DNA from: Campylobacter concisus
GTDB taxonomy: Bacteria > Campylobacterota > Campylobacteria > Campylobacterales > Campylobacteraceae
Direction of reading: 5' to 3'
Length of the DNA stretch: 64,000 nucleotides
Assembly (NCBI RefSeq): GCF_002913045.1
Contig: NZ_PPAF01000035.1
Span: 372,001 to 436,000, forward strand
The position numbers and the translations under genes are program-made. The notes beneath the pieces were generated by a model, which was given only the letters and a program-made list of their open reading frames with translations, was not told the DNA's origin and ran no database searches. The stretch's first letter is position 1. Each line of letters starts with the position of its first letter. Positions 8,300 to 17,578 of this stretch are shown piece after piece.

Positions 8300-9496
8300 A
8301 TGAGAATTTTGGTTTTAAACTCGGGTAGTAGCTCAATAAAATTTCAACTTTTTGCAATGGATACCAAAACCAGTCTAGCAAGCGGTCTAGTCGAGCAAAT
8401 CGGTAGCTCCAGCTCAAGAGCGGTACTAAAAGCAAATGGCGAAACCTACGAGATAAAACGCTTCATAAAAGATCACCATGACGGACTTGAGGCGATGAAC
8501 GAGCTCTTTGTCACTTCACACACCTTGCACGATCTAAGCGAACTTGATGGTATCGGACATAGGATAGTTCACGGCGGCGAGAGCTTTTTTAGCTCAATGA
8601 TCGTTGATGATAGTGTCATCAAAAAGATCGAGGAGATAAGTCCGCTTGCCCCACTTCACAATCCAGGACACCTTGCTGGCATTAAAAACGCGATGAAAGA
8701 GAGCAAAAATGTGCCTCACGTGGTCGTTTTTGACACGGTATTTCATCAAAGCATGCCAGAGTACGCCTACCGCTACGCTCTACCTTATGACGTTTGCAAG
8801 ACTCATCACATCAGAAAATACGGCTTTCATGGCACATCACATAGATATGTTTGTAAGCAAGCGGCCAAAATGCTTGGTATAGAATTTGATAAATTTAATG
8901 CCATCTCGCTTCATCTAGGTAACGGAGCCTCAGCCTGTGCGGTACAAAACGGCAAAAGTATCGATACCTCGATGGGGCTTAGCCCACTTGAAGGGCTCAT
9001 AATGGGTACAAGAAGCGGCGATATGGACCCAGCTGTAGTAATTTACTTGCTAAATATCGGCGTTTTAAAATGGAACGAGATAGATAACTTTTTAAATAAA
9101 AAGAGCGGACTTTTTGGAATTTGTGGCTCAAGCGACATGAGAGAGGTTGTGGCCAAAATGCAAGACGATGAGCGAGCAAAGCTTGCTTTTGAGATGTTTT
9201 GCTACCGAGTGAAAAAATATATTGGCTCATATTACGCCATTTTAGGACGCGTTGATGCACTTATATTTACTGGCGGTATCGGCGAAAATGCACCAAATAC
9301 AAGGCAAAAAATTTGTGATGAACTAAAGCATCTTGGCATTCACATAAATCACGATCTAAATTTCCAAGACTTGCGAGGCGAGAGATGCATAGACGGGGAT
9401 GACGCTAAGATAAAAACGCTCATCATCCCAACAAACGAAGAGCTAGAAATCGCGATAGAAACGGCTAGAGTAATAAAAGAGAGCAAAGCCAAATAA
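8300..9496 (+). CDS. ackA: Acetate kinase
   Basis: A 398-residue acetate kinase that makes ATP and acetate from acetyl phosphate. Visible family landmarks are the N-terminal [12 protein letters not shown] (Asn7), Arg88 and His91 in HRIVHGG, Asp145 in [15 protein letters not shown] (His177), the HLGNGAS phosphate motif, the GTRSGDMDP motif and the TGGIGENA adenosine motif. These match the catalytic Arg91, Asp148 and His180 of the Methanosarcina enzyme. It is co-transcribed with pta and converges with lpxD; a strong hairpin lies between. Confidence 0.97.
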   Translation: MRILVLNSGSSSIKFQLFAMDTKTSLASGLVEQIGSSSSRAVLKANGETYEIKRFIKDHHDGLEAMNELFVTSHTLHDLSELDGIGHRIVHGGESFFSSMIVDDSVIKKIEEISPLAPLHNPGHLAGIKNAMKESKNVPHVVVFDTVFHQSMPEYAYRYALPYDVCKTHHIRKYGFHGTSHRYVCKQAAKMLGIEFDKFNAISLHLGNGASACAVQNGKSIDTSMGLSPLEGLIMGTRSGDMDPAVVIYLLNIGVLKWNEIDNFLNKKSGLFGICGSSDMREVVAKMQDDERAKLAFEMFCYRVKKYIGSYYAILGRVDALIFTGGIGENAPNTRQKICDELKHLGIHINHDLNFQDLRGERCIDGDDAKIKTLIIPTNEELEIAIETARVIKESKAK

Positions 9497-9584
9497 ATAG
9501 ATGTTTAAGCCAGACTTGATATATAAATTTTAAGCCTAATTAGTTTTAAAATAGAATTAGCATTATTTTTATACTACCAGATAA

Positions 9585-9616
9585 AAAGCTTTTGCGATTT
9601 TAAGCTCGCAAAAGCT
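9585..9616 (-). terminator. Strong hairpin between ackA and lpxD
   Basis: A perfect 12-bp stem, AAGCTTTTGCGA (9585-9596) with TCGCAAAAGCTT (9605-9616) around an 8-base loop. It lies between converging genes. On the minus strand it is followed by TTTTTA, making a good terminator for the lpxD operon. On the plus strand the tail is weaker, though it may also serve ackA. Confidence 0.8.
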
Positions 9617-9621
9617 TACAA

Positions 9622-10578
9622 TCAATTTTTCTTAAAAAATCTCAAAATTTTTGCTTGGAGTTTAAACTGATCTGAAAGCTCCATTATCGGGTAAGCTCCA
9701 GCGTATTTTTTGCCACCAGGCAGGTCTTTACTAACGCCTCCACGTGCAGCGATCTGCGCGAAGTCACCCACTTTTACATGACCAGCTGAGCCGCTTTGTC
9801 CGCCCATTACGACGTTTCTGCCTAGCACTGTTGAGCCAGCAAGGCCAGTTTGTGAGACGATGAGGCAGCCATTTCCAAGTTCGCAGTTGTGACCTATTTG
9901 AACGAGATTGTCTATCTTTGTGTGGTTTGCGATCATCGTGCTTTCAAAGACGCCGCGATCTATCGTAGTGCAAGCACCGATCTCGACATAATCGCCTAAA
10001 ACTACATTGCCATTGTGATAAATTTTTACATGTTCGCCAGTTTTTGTATGCGCATAGCCAAAGCCATCGCTTCCGATCACACAGTTTGCCAGCAGATGAC
10101 ACTCATTACCGATGACGCAGTCGTTGTAGATGACTACGTTTGGGTGGATGATGCAGTTTTTGCCAATAGTTACATTATCGCCCAAAAATGCTCCAGCCAT
10201 GACTATCGTATTTTCACCAATGCTCACATTTGAGCCGATATAGACATTTGGCATTATCTTTGCACCCTTGGCAATATTTGATGGCTTTGGCTCACAAAAA
10301 AGCGGCTTAGCATAATCTTTGCTAAGCAAGGCAAATGCAAGGTGTGGGTTATCGCAGACAAGTGCGACCATGCCAGCTGGCACCAAGTCTAAAAGCGATT
10401 TTGTCACCAAGATGGCTCCAGCGTTTGACGTACTTATAAATTTTGCATTCTTCTCGCCATCACAGTATGTTAGCTCAGCTTTATTTGCATTTTTTAAAGA
10501 ATTTAGAGCAAAAATTTCTATATCTTCTCCGCTAAAAGTAGCGTTAACTTTTAAAGCTATTTCACTTAGTTTCATCAT
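9622..10578 (-). CDS. lpxD: UDP-3-O-acylglucosamine N-acyltransferase LpxD
   Basis: A 318-residue lipid A enzyme that adds the second hydroxyacyl chain to UDP-3-O-acyl-glucosamine. The N-terminal uridine-binding domain (1-100) is followed by a long left-handed beta-helix of hexapeptide repeats (about 105-285, of the type IGENTIVMAGAFLGDNV). Then come a short helical end and the catalytic histidine His230 in QIGHNCELG, equivalent to His239 of E. coli. It begins at an ATGATG that overlaps the ilvH stop. Only the one copy lies in this window; association with ilvHI rather than other lpx genes is a local arrangement. Confidence 0.95.
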   Translation of the reverse strand: MMKLSEIALKVNATFSGEDIEIFALNSLKNANKAELTYCDGEKNAKFISTSNAGAILVTKSLLDLVPAGMVALVCDNPHLAFALLSKDYAKPLFCEPKPSNIAKGAKIMPNVYIGSNVSIGENTIVMAGAFLGDNVTIGKNCIIHPNVVIYNDCVIGNECHLLANCVIGSDGFGYAHTKTGEHVKIYHNGNVVLGDYVEIGACTTIDRGVFESTMIANHTKIDNLVQIGHNCELGNGCLIVSQTGLAGSTVLGRNVVMGGQSGSAGHVKVGDFAQIAARGGVSKDLPGGKKYAGAYPIMELSDQFKLQAKILRFFKKN

Positions 10579-11045
10579 ATATCCATTATCACAGATCCGC
10601 CGCGTACGACGTCAACTGGGTTAAATTTCTTTATAGATTTTAAAAAGCTCTCTATCCTGCTCGCATCGTCAGCCACCATGACGACTATGTAGTTTTCATT
10701 TGTGTTTGTCACGATGCCGTTGTATGCCTTTAGTATTGCTTCAAGGCCAGCAAAATTTTCACCAAGCGGAATTTTTACGAGCGCCATCTCTTTTTCGACA
10801 AATTCGCCACTTTCTATAACTTTATATGTAGGTATGAGCTTGTGAAGCTGCTTTACGATCTGCTCCAAAACTCTCTCATCGCCACTTGTTACGATGCTTA
10901 GCCTTGAGAAGTTGCTCTCAGGTATTGGAGCAACTGTGAGCGTGTCGATGTTGTAACCCCTGCCCGCAAAAAGCCCAGAAATTCTAGCCAAAACGCCGTG
11001 TTCATTTAAAACTATAACTGATATCGTTCTTCTTATACTGCTCAT
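10575..11045 (-). CDS. ilvH: Acetolactate synthase small (regulatory) subunit
   Basis: This 156-residue protein is the ACT-domain regulatory subunit of acetohydroxyacid synthase. The N-terminal ACT domain reads RRTISVIVLNEHGVLARISGLF, with the GYNIDTLTVAP segment that binds valine in IlvH, and a second domain carries PLGENFAGLEAILKAYNG. It enables valine feedback control of the catalytic subunit encoded just upstream. Four-base ATGA-type overlaps on both sides (with ilvI and lpxD) indicate translational coupling. Length and motifs are standard. Confidence 0.95.
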   Translation of the reverse strand: MSSIRRTISVIVLNEHGVLARISGLFAGRGYNIDTLTVAPIPESNFSRLSIVTSGDERVLEQIVKQLHKLIPTYKVIESGEFVEKEMALVKIPLGENFAGLEAILKAYNGIVTNTNENYIVVMVADDASRIESFLKSIKKFNPVDVVRGGSVIMDI

Positions 11046-12739
11046 TTTTCTTCCTTGCTCTTTAATATCATATTATAAATCGCAGCCCCTGCTGGAACCA
11101 TAGGAAGCACATCCTCAAAGCGGTCGATCCTAACGTCGATCATCGCTGATTTTTTGCTATCGATCGCTTCTTTTAAAGCCTTTCTAAACTCATCCTTACT
11201 CTTGCAAACAAAGCCAACTCCGCCAAATCCTTCAGCGATCTTTACAAAATCAGGCTGCAAGCTAAGATCAGTCGATGAGTAGCGTTTTTCATAGAAAAAT
11301 GTCTGCCACTGACGAACCATGCCTAAGAAGTTGTTGTTTAAAATGATGTTTATAACAGGCATATTTATCTCATGAGCAGTCATTAATTCTTGGATATTCA
11401 TAAGTATTGAGCCATCGCCTGTAAAATTTATAACAAGATTGTCTGGTTTTGCACATTTTGCGCCGATCGCTGCAGGGAGGCCGTATCCCATTGTGCCAAG
11501 TCCGCCACTTGTGACAAGCTGTCTTGCTCGGTTAAACGGATAAAACTGCGCCACCCACATTTGGTGCTGACCGACGTCTGTTGAGATTATCGCATCAGCT
11601 CCTGCTATCTTCGCGGTCTCTTCGATGACCCATTGTGGTTTTAAGACCTTGTCGCTATCTGTGTAGCCAAGTGGATTTAGTTTAGAATATCTATCTAAAA
11701 TTTCTCTCCAAGGTGCGTAGTTTTCAGGCTTTGCATTGACTTCTTCATAAAGCTCAGTTAGCACGTTTGTAAGATCGCCAACGATTGGATAGTGAGCGTT
11801 TATGATCTTTGAGATAGAGCTTGGATCGATATCGATGTGAATTATCTTTGCATGTTTGGCAAACTCATCCGTCCTGCCAGTGATCCTGTCACAAAACCTA
11901 GCTCCAAGCGAGATGAGAAGGTCGCACTCACTAAGTGCCATATTTGAAGCGTAGCTACCATGCATGCCTGCCATGCCTAAATTAAACTCATCTTTTGCGT
12001 CAAGTACGCCAAGAGCCATCAGTGTCTCGACTGCAGGAATACCTGTTTTTTGCATAAATTTACGGATGATATTGCTAGCTCCAGATGCGATCGCACCACC
12101 ACCGATGTATAGAAGCGGCCTTTTAGCTTCATTTATCGCAACTGCTGCTTTTTTTATCTGTTTTGAGTTACCCTTATAGGTCGGTTTGTAACTTGGGATA
12201 GAAATTTCTTTTGGATATACAAAATCTCCAAGTCTTGATGTGATATTTTTTGGGATATCGATATGAACCGGTCCTGGACGGCCTGATCTTGCGATATAAA
12301 AGGCTTCTTTTATGATACGAGGTAGCTCTTCAACGCTATTAACTAAAAAGTTATGCTTAACACAGGGGCGTGAAATGCCGACTGCATCGATCTCTTGAAA
12401 AGCATCTGTGCCGATCATAAATGTTGGCACTTGACCACTTATAAGCACGATAGGAATACTATCACTATAAGCTGTTGCAAGGCCAGTGACTGCATTTGTA
12501 AAGCCAGGGCCACTTGTCACAAAAGCAACGCCAACTTTACCGCTAACCCTTGCATATCCATCTGCCGCATGTACGGCTGCTTGCTCGTGGCGAACCAAAA
12601 CGTGTTTAAAATAAGTCTGCTTATATGTTTCGTCGTAGATATTTAAAGCTGCACCGCCAGGATAGCCAAAAACTATCTCAACGCCCTCTTCGTGCAAGGC
12701 CTCGCTTATCATCTGTGAACCAGAAATCTGTTTTATCAT
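11042..12739 (-). CDS. ilvI: Acetolactate synthase large (catalytic) subunit
   Basis: A 565-residue thiamine diphosphate enzyme that makes 2-acetolactate, the first committed step of valine and leucine synthesis. The N-terminal PYR domain has FGYPGGAALNIYD and the catalytic Glu52 in RHEQAAVHAADGYAR. The C-terminal domain has the cofactor motif GDGSILMNIQEL...NNNFLG. The ATG at 12739 is preferred over an adjacent GTG (12742) because AAAAGG lies eight bases upstream. A TATAAT box stands about 30 bases before the start. The first gene of the ilvI-ilvH-lpxD unit. Confidence 0.96.
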   Translation of the reverse strand: MIKQISGSQMISEALHEEGVEIVFGYPGGAALNIYDETYKQTYFKHVLVRHEQAAVHAADGYARVSGKVGVAFVTSGPGFTNAVTGLATAYSDSIPIVLISGQVPTFMIGTDAFQEIDAVGISRPCVKHNFLVNSVEELPRIIKEAFYIARSGRPGPVHIDIPKNITSRLGDFVYPKEISIPSYKPTYKGNSKQIKKAAVAINEAKRPLLYIGGGAIASGASNIIRKFMQKTGIPAVETLMALGVLDAKDEFNLGMAGMHGSYASNMALSECDLLISLGARFCDRITGRTDEFAKHAKIIHIDIDPSSISKIINAHYPIVGDLTNVLTELYEEVNAKPENYAPWREILDRYSKLNPLGYTDSDKVLKPQWVIEETAKIAGADAIISTDVGQHQMWVAQFYPFNRARQLVTSGGLGTMGYGLPAAIGAKCAKPDNLVINFTGDGSILMNIQELMTAHEINMPVINIILNNNFLGMVRQWQTFFYEKRYSSTDLSLQPDFVKIAEGFGGVGFVCKSKDEFRKALKEAIDSKKSAMIDVRIDRFEDVLPMVPAGAAIYNMILKSKEEK

Positions 12740-12769
12740 CACTTTAGCCTTTTGATAAATTTATCGCAG

Positions 12770-12775
12770 ATTATA
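12770..12775 (-). promoter_or_regulatory. Sigma70 -10 box of the ilvI operon
   Basis: A perfect TATAAT on the minus strand (within GGGATATAATCTGCG) about 30 bases upstream of the ilvI ATG. The expected start is near 12763, giving a leader of about 24 bases. No attenuator hairpin or leader peptide is visible between it and the gene. Confidence 0.55.
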
Positions 12776-12972
12776 TCCCAAAGCATTTTAAATCCATTTT
12801 AACTTTCTAGCGAATTTTAGGTATTGCTTTGATTTTATTGAAAAATTTTTAACCAGTTTAAAAGAATAATACAAAATATTTTACATAAAATTAAACATAT
12901 TATTTTTAGTAAAATTGATAAATTTAAGTGAGCAAAGATTATAAAATTTTAAGAGCTAAAACTCATTTGTAT

Positions 12973-13015
12973 AAATTTTAGGCTTAATTTTTTAATTAAA
13001 ATAAGCCTAAAATTT
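12973..13015 (-). terminator. Terminator hairpin of the aroF-mnmH operon
   Basis: AAATTTTAGGCTTA (12973-12986) and TAAGCCTAAAATTT (13002-13015) pair over 14 bp around a 15-base AT loop. The upstream arm overlaps the mnmH stop codon. It marks the end of the long minus-strand operon. Confidence 0.65.
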
Positions 13016-14014
13016 TGCTTCATTTTTTATATCATTTAGCTTCTTAACGGCTTCGTCAAAGTTATCAGAATTTATGAAAACATTAATATTCTCATTTTTC
13101 TTATAGACTTTGTCGTAGTATTTTGTGAGTAAAATTTCAGCTACTTTAGCAATATCATTTTCATTAAATTTAGCTACGGCTTCATCCCTAGCCTCTTTAT
13201 CGATAAATGGCGAAATTTTCTTTATGCATTCATCAAAAAAGGTCTTATCCACACTTTTATAATCGCTTGTGATGCATGAAATTCTATTTTCTAAACTTGC
13301 GCTCACTTCAATATTAATGCCACTACGCATCGCCTCATAAAGGCTCTTTGGAAGAGTAAGTGAGCCGATCCTTCTACTCTCGCCCTCGATAAAGCAAATT
13401 TCATCTTTTAGCGCGATGAGCTTTTCAAATAACGCATCTTCAAAGCTTTTTTGGCTCGGCTGCGCGCCATTTATCGCCCCAAAGACAGAGCCTAAATGAT
13501 TTGCCATAGCTTCAAGGTCTATTGACGGGCTTAGAGTCCTTATTAGCTTACTTTTATAGCAGCCAGTATTTCCAAAAAGAGTGATAAATTTTGTGCTCAA
13601 AGGTCGATTTAGAAATTCTAAAACGTGATTTCTATAAGCTTTATAGCCACCACTAAGCCTAAAAACTCTATATCCTATCATGCTTAGAACATAGCCAATA
13701 GAATTTGATCTAAGCCCACCTTTAGCGCAGTAGATACCAATAGCTGAACCAACCTTGACTCTTTTATAAACCTCATCAATGATATTTTGTAAATTTTTAC
13801 AGATATATTTTGCACCAAGGCTCTTTGCTAGGGATCTATCGCTTTTATAGAGCGTGCCTACCTCTTTATGTTCTGCATCATTTAAAGCATATAAATTTAT
13901 GGCATCTTTTATGTGAGAATATAAAAATTCATGTGGCGATCTTGCGTCTATTAAAATTTCAAAAGAGCTTCTTTTCTCTAGCCACTGCCCTACATCAAGC
14001 TCAAATAACGGCAC
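13007..14014 (-). CDS. mnmH: tRNA 2-selenouridine synthase MnmH
   Basis: A 335-residue protein with an N-terminal rhodanese domain whose catalytic Cys96 sits in IYCAKGGLRS (Cys97 in E. coli MnmH/SelU), followed by a P-loop domain with GNTGCYKSK at about 148-156. It replaces sulphur by selenium at the wobble 2-thiouridine of certain tRNAs through a geranylated intermediate, using selenophosphate. The start is GTG at 14014, with AAAAAAGG six bases upstream, overlapping the HIT gene. A selenophosphate synthase should exist elsewhere in the genome. Last gene of the nine-gene operon, ending in a terminator hairpin. Confidence 0.9.
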   Translation of the reverse strand: MPLFELDVGQWLEKRSSFEILIDARSPHEFLYSHIKDAINLYALNDAEHKEVGTLYKSDRSLAKSLGAKYICKNLQNIIDEVYKRVKVGSAIGIYCAKGGLRSNSIGYVLSMIGYRVFRLSGGYKAYRNHVLEFLNRPLSTKFITLFGNTGCYKSKLIRTLSPSIDLEAMANHLGSVFGAINGAQPSQKSFEDALFEKLIALKDEICFIEGESRRIGSLTLPKSLYEAMRSGINIEVSASLENRISCITSDYKSVDKTFFDECIKKISPFIDKEARDEAVAKFNENDIAKVAEILLTKYYDKVYKKNENINVFINSDNFDEAVKKLNDIKNEAKF

Positions 14015-14483
14015 TAAACGCCTTTTTTAGTTTCTCAAAAAGTGGATAAAATGGTGTGCCATTGACTCTCACATCAGAGATAGTGGTTATAAAATTTGTA
14101 TCTCCGCTCCACCTTGGCACAAGGTGATAATGCACATGCTCAGCTATGCCAGCTCCCGCTGCCTTGCCTAAATTCATACCTATATTTACGCCATTAGCAT
14201 AAAGCTCTTTTTTTAAAATTTCAACTCCAAGCCTTACAAATTTACTCATCTCAAACCAAGTCTGATCATCAAGCTCTTCGATCTTGTCGGTATGCTGATT
14301 TGGTATTATCATAAAATGCCCTGGAGAATACGGATATAAATTCATAATCCCAAAACAATGTTTAGCTCGAAAAAGCACACCATTTTTATCATCATCATCT
14401 GAGTTTATAACATCACAAAAAACACAGCTATCTTTTTTAGTGCTAAAGTATTCGCTTCTCCAAGGGGCACAAAGGTGCTGCAT
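14001..14483 (-). CDS. HIT-family nucleotide hydrolase or transferase
   Basis: A 160-residue histidine-triad protein. The catalytic triad is HVHYH (His116, His118, His120) followed by LVPRW, and a CxxC pair (Cys20, Cys23) after the N-terminal APWRSEYF is typical of the zinc-containing, Ap4A-hydrolase-like HIT subgroup. Such enzymes cleave dinucleoside polyphosphates or nucleotide phosphoramidates; the exact substrate cannot be read from sequence. ATG at 14483 shares a base with the end of trpC, and the 3' end overlaps mnmH by 14 bases. Confidence 0.9.
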   Translation of the reverse strand: MQHLCAPWRSEYFSTKKDSCVFCDVINSDDDDKNGVLFRAKHCFGIMNLYPYSPGHFMIIPNQHTDKIEELDDQTWFEMSKFVRLGVEILKKELYANGVNIGMNLGKAAGAGIAEHVHYHLVPRWSGDTNFITTISDVRVNGTPFYPLFEKLKKAFSAVI

Positions 14484-15268
14484 TACTCGCCCTCCTTTAT
14501 CTTTTTGACGGCATTTTTTATATCATCTTGTCTCATAAAATGCTCTCCTATCAAGAAAGCATCTACGCCTATTTTGCTTAGCTGCCTAAGCTGTTCATGC
14601 TCGTAAAGACCGCTTTCAGCGACTATTATCTTGCCATTTGGTAAAAGTGGTATGAGCTTCTCACAAAGGCTCATATCCATCGTAAAATCATCTAAATTTC
14701 GGTGATTTATGCCTATTATATTTGCTCCTGCAAATATCGCTTTTTTCACATCGCTCACATCATGTGTCTCGACTAATACCTCAAGACCCAAGTGGTGCGC
14801 GTACTCAAGTAGTTCTTTTAGCTCGTTTTGAGTTAATGCTTTTGCAATGAGCAGGATAAAGTCCGCTCCATAAACAAGAGCTTCTAAAATTTGATATTTA
14901 TCAATAATAAAATCTTTTCTAAGGATCGGCCTTGATGCGTAGCGACGAACCTGCGTGATGTACTCGATGTCGCCTTTAAACCAATGTGGCTCAGTCAAGA
15001 TACTAAAAGCATTTGCGTATGGCTCGTATTCCTGAGCGATTTTTATCGGTTCAAAATCTTCTCTTATCACACCTTTGCTTGGGCTGGCTTTTTTGATCTC
15101 AGCTATGATTTTTATCGGCTCATTTTGACTTGCTCTAAGAGCATTTAAAACATCTCTTGGCACGTATGGATTGTACGCGAGCGAGCGACCAAGCCACTCC
15201 TCAGGGAAGTCTGCTTTTCTTTTTTCAAGATCATCTTTAGTTTTTTTAATTATCTCATCAAGTATCAT
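14483..15268 (-). CDS. trpC: Indole-3-glycerol phosphate synthase
   Basis: A 261-residue single-domain TIM barrel of the tryptophan pathway that closes the indole ring from carboxyphenylaminodeoxyribulose phosphate. Key residues are present: Glu57 and Lys59 in [11 protein letters not shown], the general acid Lys118 in [18 protein letters not shown], and AESGL near the C-terminus. It is not fused to TrpF and is separated here from other trp genes. It overlaps both neighbours by one to four bases, so it is translated as part of the long operon. Confidence 0.96.
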   Translation of the reverse strand: MILDEIIKKTKDDLEKRKADFPEEWLGRSLAYNPYVPRDVLNALRASQNEPIKIIAEIKKASPSKGVIREDFEPIKIAQEYEPYANAFSILTEPHWFKGDIEYITQVRRYASRPILRKDFIIDKYQILEALVYGADFILLIAKALTQNELKELLEYAHHLGLEVLVETHDVSDVKKAIFAGANIIGINHRNLDDFTMDMSLCEKLIPLLPNGKIIVAESGLYEHEQLRQLSKIGVDAFLIGEHFMRQDDIKNAVKKIKEGE

Positions 15269-16530
15269 TTTTTAAGCCTTTTATTTAGATTTATTATACA
15301 GCGCTCTATTAGGTGCAAATGCTCTTTTGCCTCCTTTGAAGCTCTAAAATCAACATCCTTCATTGCATACTGCATAATGCTTTTTGCCTTTTTGCACTCA
15401 CCAAGCTTAAAATATCCCCACGCTAGCGAATCCTCATAATAGGGCGACTCAGGCGAGATGGCAAGTGCCTTTTGCACAAGCTCTATACCTTTTCTAGGAT
15501 CGATGTCATGATCTATCAGCAAGTAGCCATAATAGTTAAAAAACATATCATTTTCTAGTTTTGGCACGCTAGCTTCAAATTTATCTAAAATTTCAGCCAT
15601 TTTTTGTTCATCTAAGTTGTCTTTATTCATCTCGTATTCGTAAATCGCGGCTTTTGCTAAAAAATTTAAATCCCTGCTATCGTTATAAATTTTAACAGCA
15701 AGTATGTATGCGTCACCGAAATTACTAGTCGCCGCATAAAGATCCATAAGCGCCATATCGTTGTAGCTATATTTTTTTAAAATTTCGATTGCTGCTTTGT
15801 AGTTTTTATCATAGATAAAAAACTGCACGATTTTATCAAGATAAGAAGTGTCGTGATTTAGCTCATAAAGCTCTTCAAAGAGTTCGATCACCTTTGGGAA
15901 ATTTCTTTGCTGGGAGTAAATTTCAGCCAAAAGCTCGCAAGTCTTTAGCGTGCAGCCTTGTTCATCTCTAAATTTTTCAAGATATTTTGTAGCGTCTTTT
16001 ATCTTATCCATGCGATTTATCAAAATATCAACGATGCGGAGCAAAATTTCTTCTTCTTGCTTTAGTGAGTATGCCTCTTCAAAGTATTTTAACGCAGTCG
16101 TTGTTTCATTTTGCATCATACAAATAGTGCCAAGCATGAGTAAATTTTGAGCATTTGGCTCTTTTGTAGCAAGCTCTTGCATTAAACTTTTAGCCTCATT
16201 TAGCTTTGAAAGATTTACTAAATTTGCCACCTTTATACGGATAAAATCGCTATCGTCTTTTAAGCTTTTTTCGCCTTCACTTATCAAAGCGTCTAAATTT
16301 TCATTTTTTGTAGCAAAGGCGAGTTTGATCGCCTCTTTTAAATAAGCTTTTTGATTTGTATCTTTAAAAATGTTTGAGTAAGCTTGAATGCTAGCATTCA
16401 CATCTCCACTATCTTGAAACAATAAAGCCTGCATTAGACGTAAATTTATACTTTTATTATCGTCAGCCAAAAGTAGCTGCGAGTTAAAAAATACGCTCAT
16501 AAAAAATACTAAAATTTTACGCCAATACAT
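15265..16530 (-). CDS. Exported tetratricopeptide-repeat protein
   Basis: A 421-residue protein that starts with a signal peptide (hydrophobic stretch about 6-20, ending near LLADD). It continues as tandem helical repeats of TPR type through to the C-terminus, for example [30 protein letters not shown], and a last canonical repeat ending [20 protein letters not shown]. It probably works in the periplasm as a scaffold; no catalytic motif is seen. It overlaps the cysteine-cluster gene by 22 bases and trpC by four. Function unknown. Confidence 0.85.
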   Translation of the reverse strand: MYWRKILVFFMSVFFNSQLLLADDNKSINLRLMQALLFQDSGDVNASIQAYSNIFKDTNQKAYLKEAIKLAFATKNENLDALISEGEKSLKDDSDFIRIKVANLVNLSKLNEAKSLMQELATKEPNAQNLLMLGTICMMQNETTTALKYFEEAYSLKQEEEILLRIVDILINRMDKIKDATKYLEKFRDEQGCTLKTCELLAEIYSQQRNFPKVIELFEELYELNHDTSYLDKIVQFFIYDKNYKAAIEILKKYSYNDMALMDLYAATSNFGDAYILAVKIYNDSRDLNFLAKAAIYEYEMNKDNLDEQKMAEILDKFEASVPKLENDMFFNYYGYLLIDHDIDPRKGIELVQKALAISPESPYYEDSLAWGYFKLGECKKAKSIMQYAMKDVDFRASKEAKEHLHLIERCIINLNKRLKK

Positions 16531-16874
16531 TCTGCTTTTAGCTCCTTTAAATTTTTTTTAAAATAATTCCAAAACGGAAAAGTCCTACACTGCTGTGGCC
16601 TTAGCTCATAGACTGAGCAGTTTTTATTTTTTTCATCAAAAAATATACAAGCAAAGCCATCTTCATAAGGCTTCTCTTTTATGCTACACCTTAGCCCAAC
16701 TCTTATTAAAAACTGCTTTTCAAACTCATCTTTACTCATATGAAATGCAGTACAAAATTTTGAAATTTCTTCTTCATTTATCCAGATATATCCGCTCTCT
16801 CCCGTGCAACACTTACCGCCACAGCTCTCGCAAAAGCTGGCATCAAACTCATAGTTAAAGCCTTGCACCCTCAC
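16509..16874 (-). CDS. YkgJ-family cysteine-cluster protein
   Basis: A 121-residue protein with the CxxCxxxCC cluster (Cys15, Cys18, Cys22, Cys23) near the start and a further set at LRCSIKEK, FACIFFDE, KNCSVYEL and PQQCRTFPFW. This is the pattern of the UPF0153/YkgJ family, thought to bind zinc or an iron-sulphur cluster; its function is unknown. The start is GTG at 16874, with an AGGAG ribosome-binding site five bases upstream inside the end of trmN6. It overlaps both neighbours. Confidence 0.85.
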   Translation of the reverse strand: MRVQGFNYEFDASFCESCGGKCCTGESGYIWINEEEISKFCTAFHMSKDEFEKQFLIRVGLRCSIKEKPYEDGFACIFFDEKNKNCSVYELRPQQCRTFPFWNYFKKNLKELKAECIGVKF

Positions 16875-17578
16875 GCTAACTCCTGATAATCAACGCTGTT
16901 TGTGTCAGCTTTTTTAAAAATTTCAATCGCCTCTTTTGTATGCGAGCCATTTTCGCTCATTACCAAAGGTGGCAAAATTTTTAGCTTTGAGTTTGAATTA
17001 TTTCTTACCTCAAATAAGGCTAAATTTGCTGGTTTATCAGCCTTTGTATGAATAAATTTTAGGCTTACTAAATTTAACTTAAACTCTTTTAGACACACTA
17101 CAATCTGACTAAGATCATCAGGTGCATAGCAAAAAAACGCCCTTTTGTGAGGCTTTAAATTTACGCTTATACCTTTTATAAAGTCTTTTAGATCCAAAGA
17201 GCTTGTGTATCTACTAGCCTTTATATGCTCATCTTCGCTTTGTTTTGCACCCTCGTGATAAAATGGTGGATTTGATACGATGAGGTCAAATTTCTCACTA
17301 TCTTTAAAATCTGCAAAATTAGTATTTATAGTTTCTGCCTCCAAGCCATTCTTACTGGCATTAAATTTAGAAATTTCACCATTTATTTGTAAGATATCAA
17401 GCAAGCTTAGGCTGGAATTTTTAAAGTCGCGTTTAAGCAAAAGCCCAAGTATCCCGCACCCTGCGCCAACGTCTAAAATCCTGCCTGAAAAATTTTTCAA
17501 ACTTGAGCTTATAAAATCATAAAGTACCAGAGTATCGCTGTTGTAGCGATAGCCACTTTTTAGCTGAGCCAAGATCAT
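16871..17578 (-). CDS. trmN6: tRNA1(Val) adenine(37)-N6-methyltransferase-like protein
   Basis: A 235-residue SAM-dependent methyltransferase with the SAM-binding motif ILDVGAGCGILGL (residues 34-46) and the N6-adenine motif NPPFY (103-107). The opening, with a Tyr-Asn-Asp segment (YRYNSDTLVLYDF), resembles the YfiC/TrmN6 family, which methylates A37 of tRNA1(Val). Close relatives modify other RNAs, so the exact target is an inference. Four-base overlaps with both neighbours place it in the nine-gene operon. Confidence 0.78.
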   Translation of the reverse strand: MILAQLKSGYRYNSDTLVLYDFISSSLKNFSGRILDVGAGCGILGLLLKRDFKNSSLSLLDILQINGEISKFNASKNGLEAETINTNFADFKDSEKFDLIVSNPPFYHEGAKQSEDEHIKASRYTSSLDLKDFIKGISVNLKPHKRAFFCYAPDDLSQIVVCLKEFKLNLVSLKFIHTKADKPANLALFEVRNNSNSKLKILPPLVMSENGSHTKEAIEIFKKADTNSVDYQELA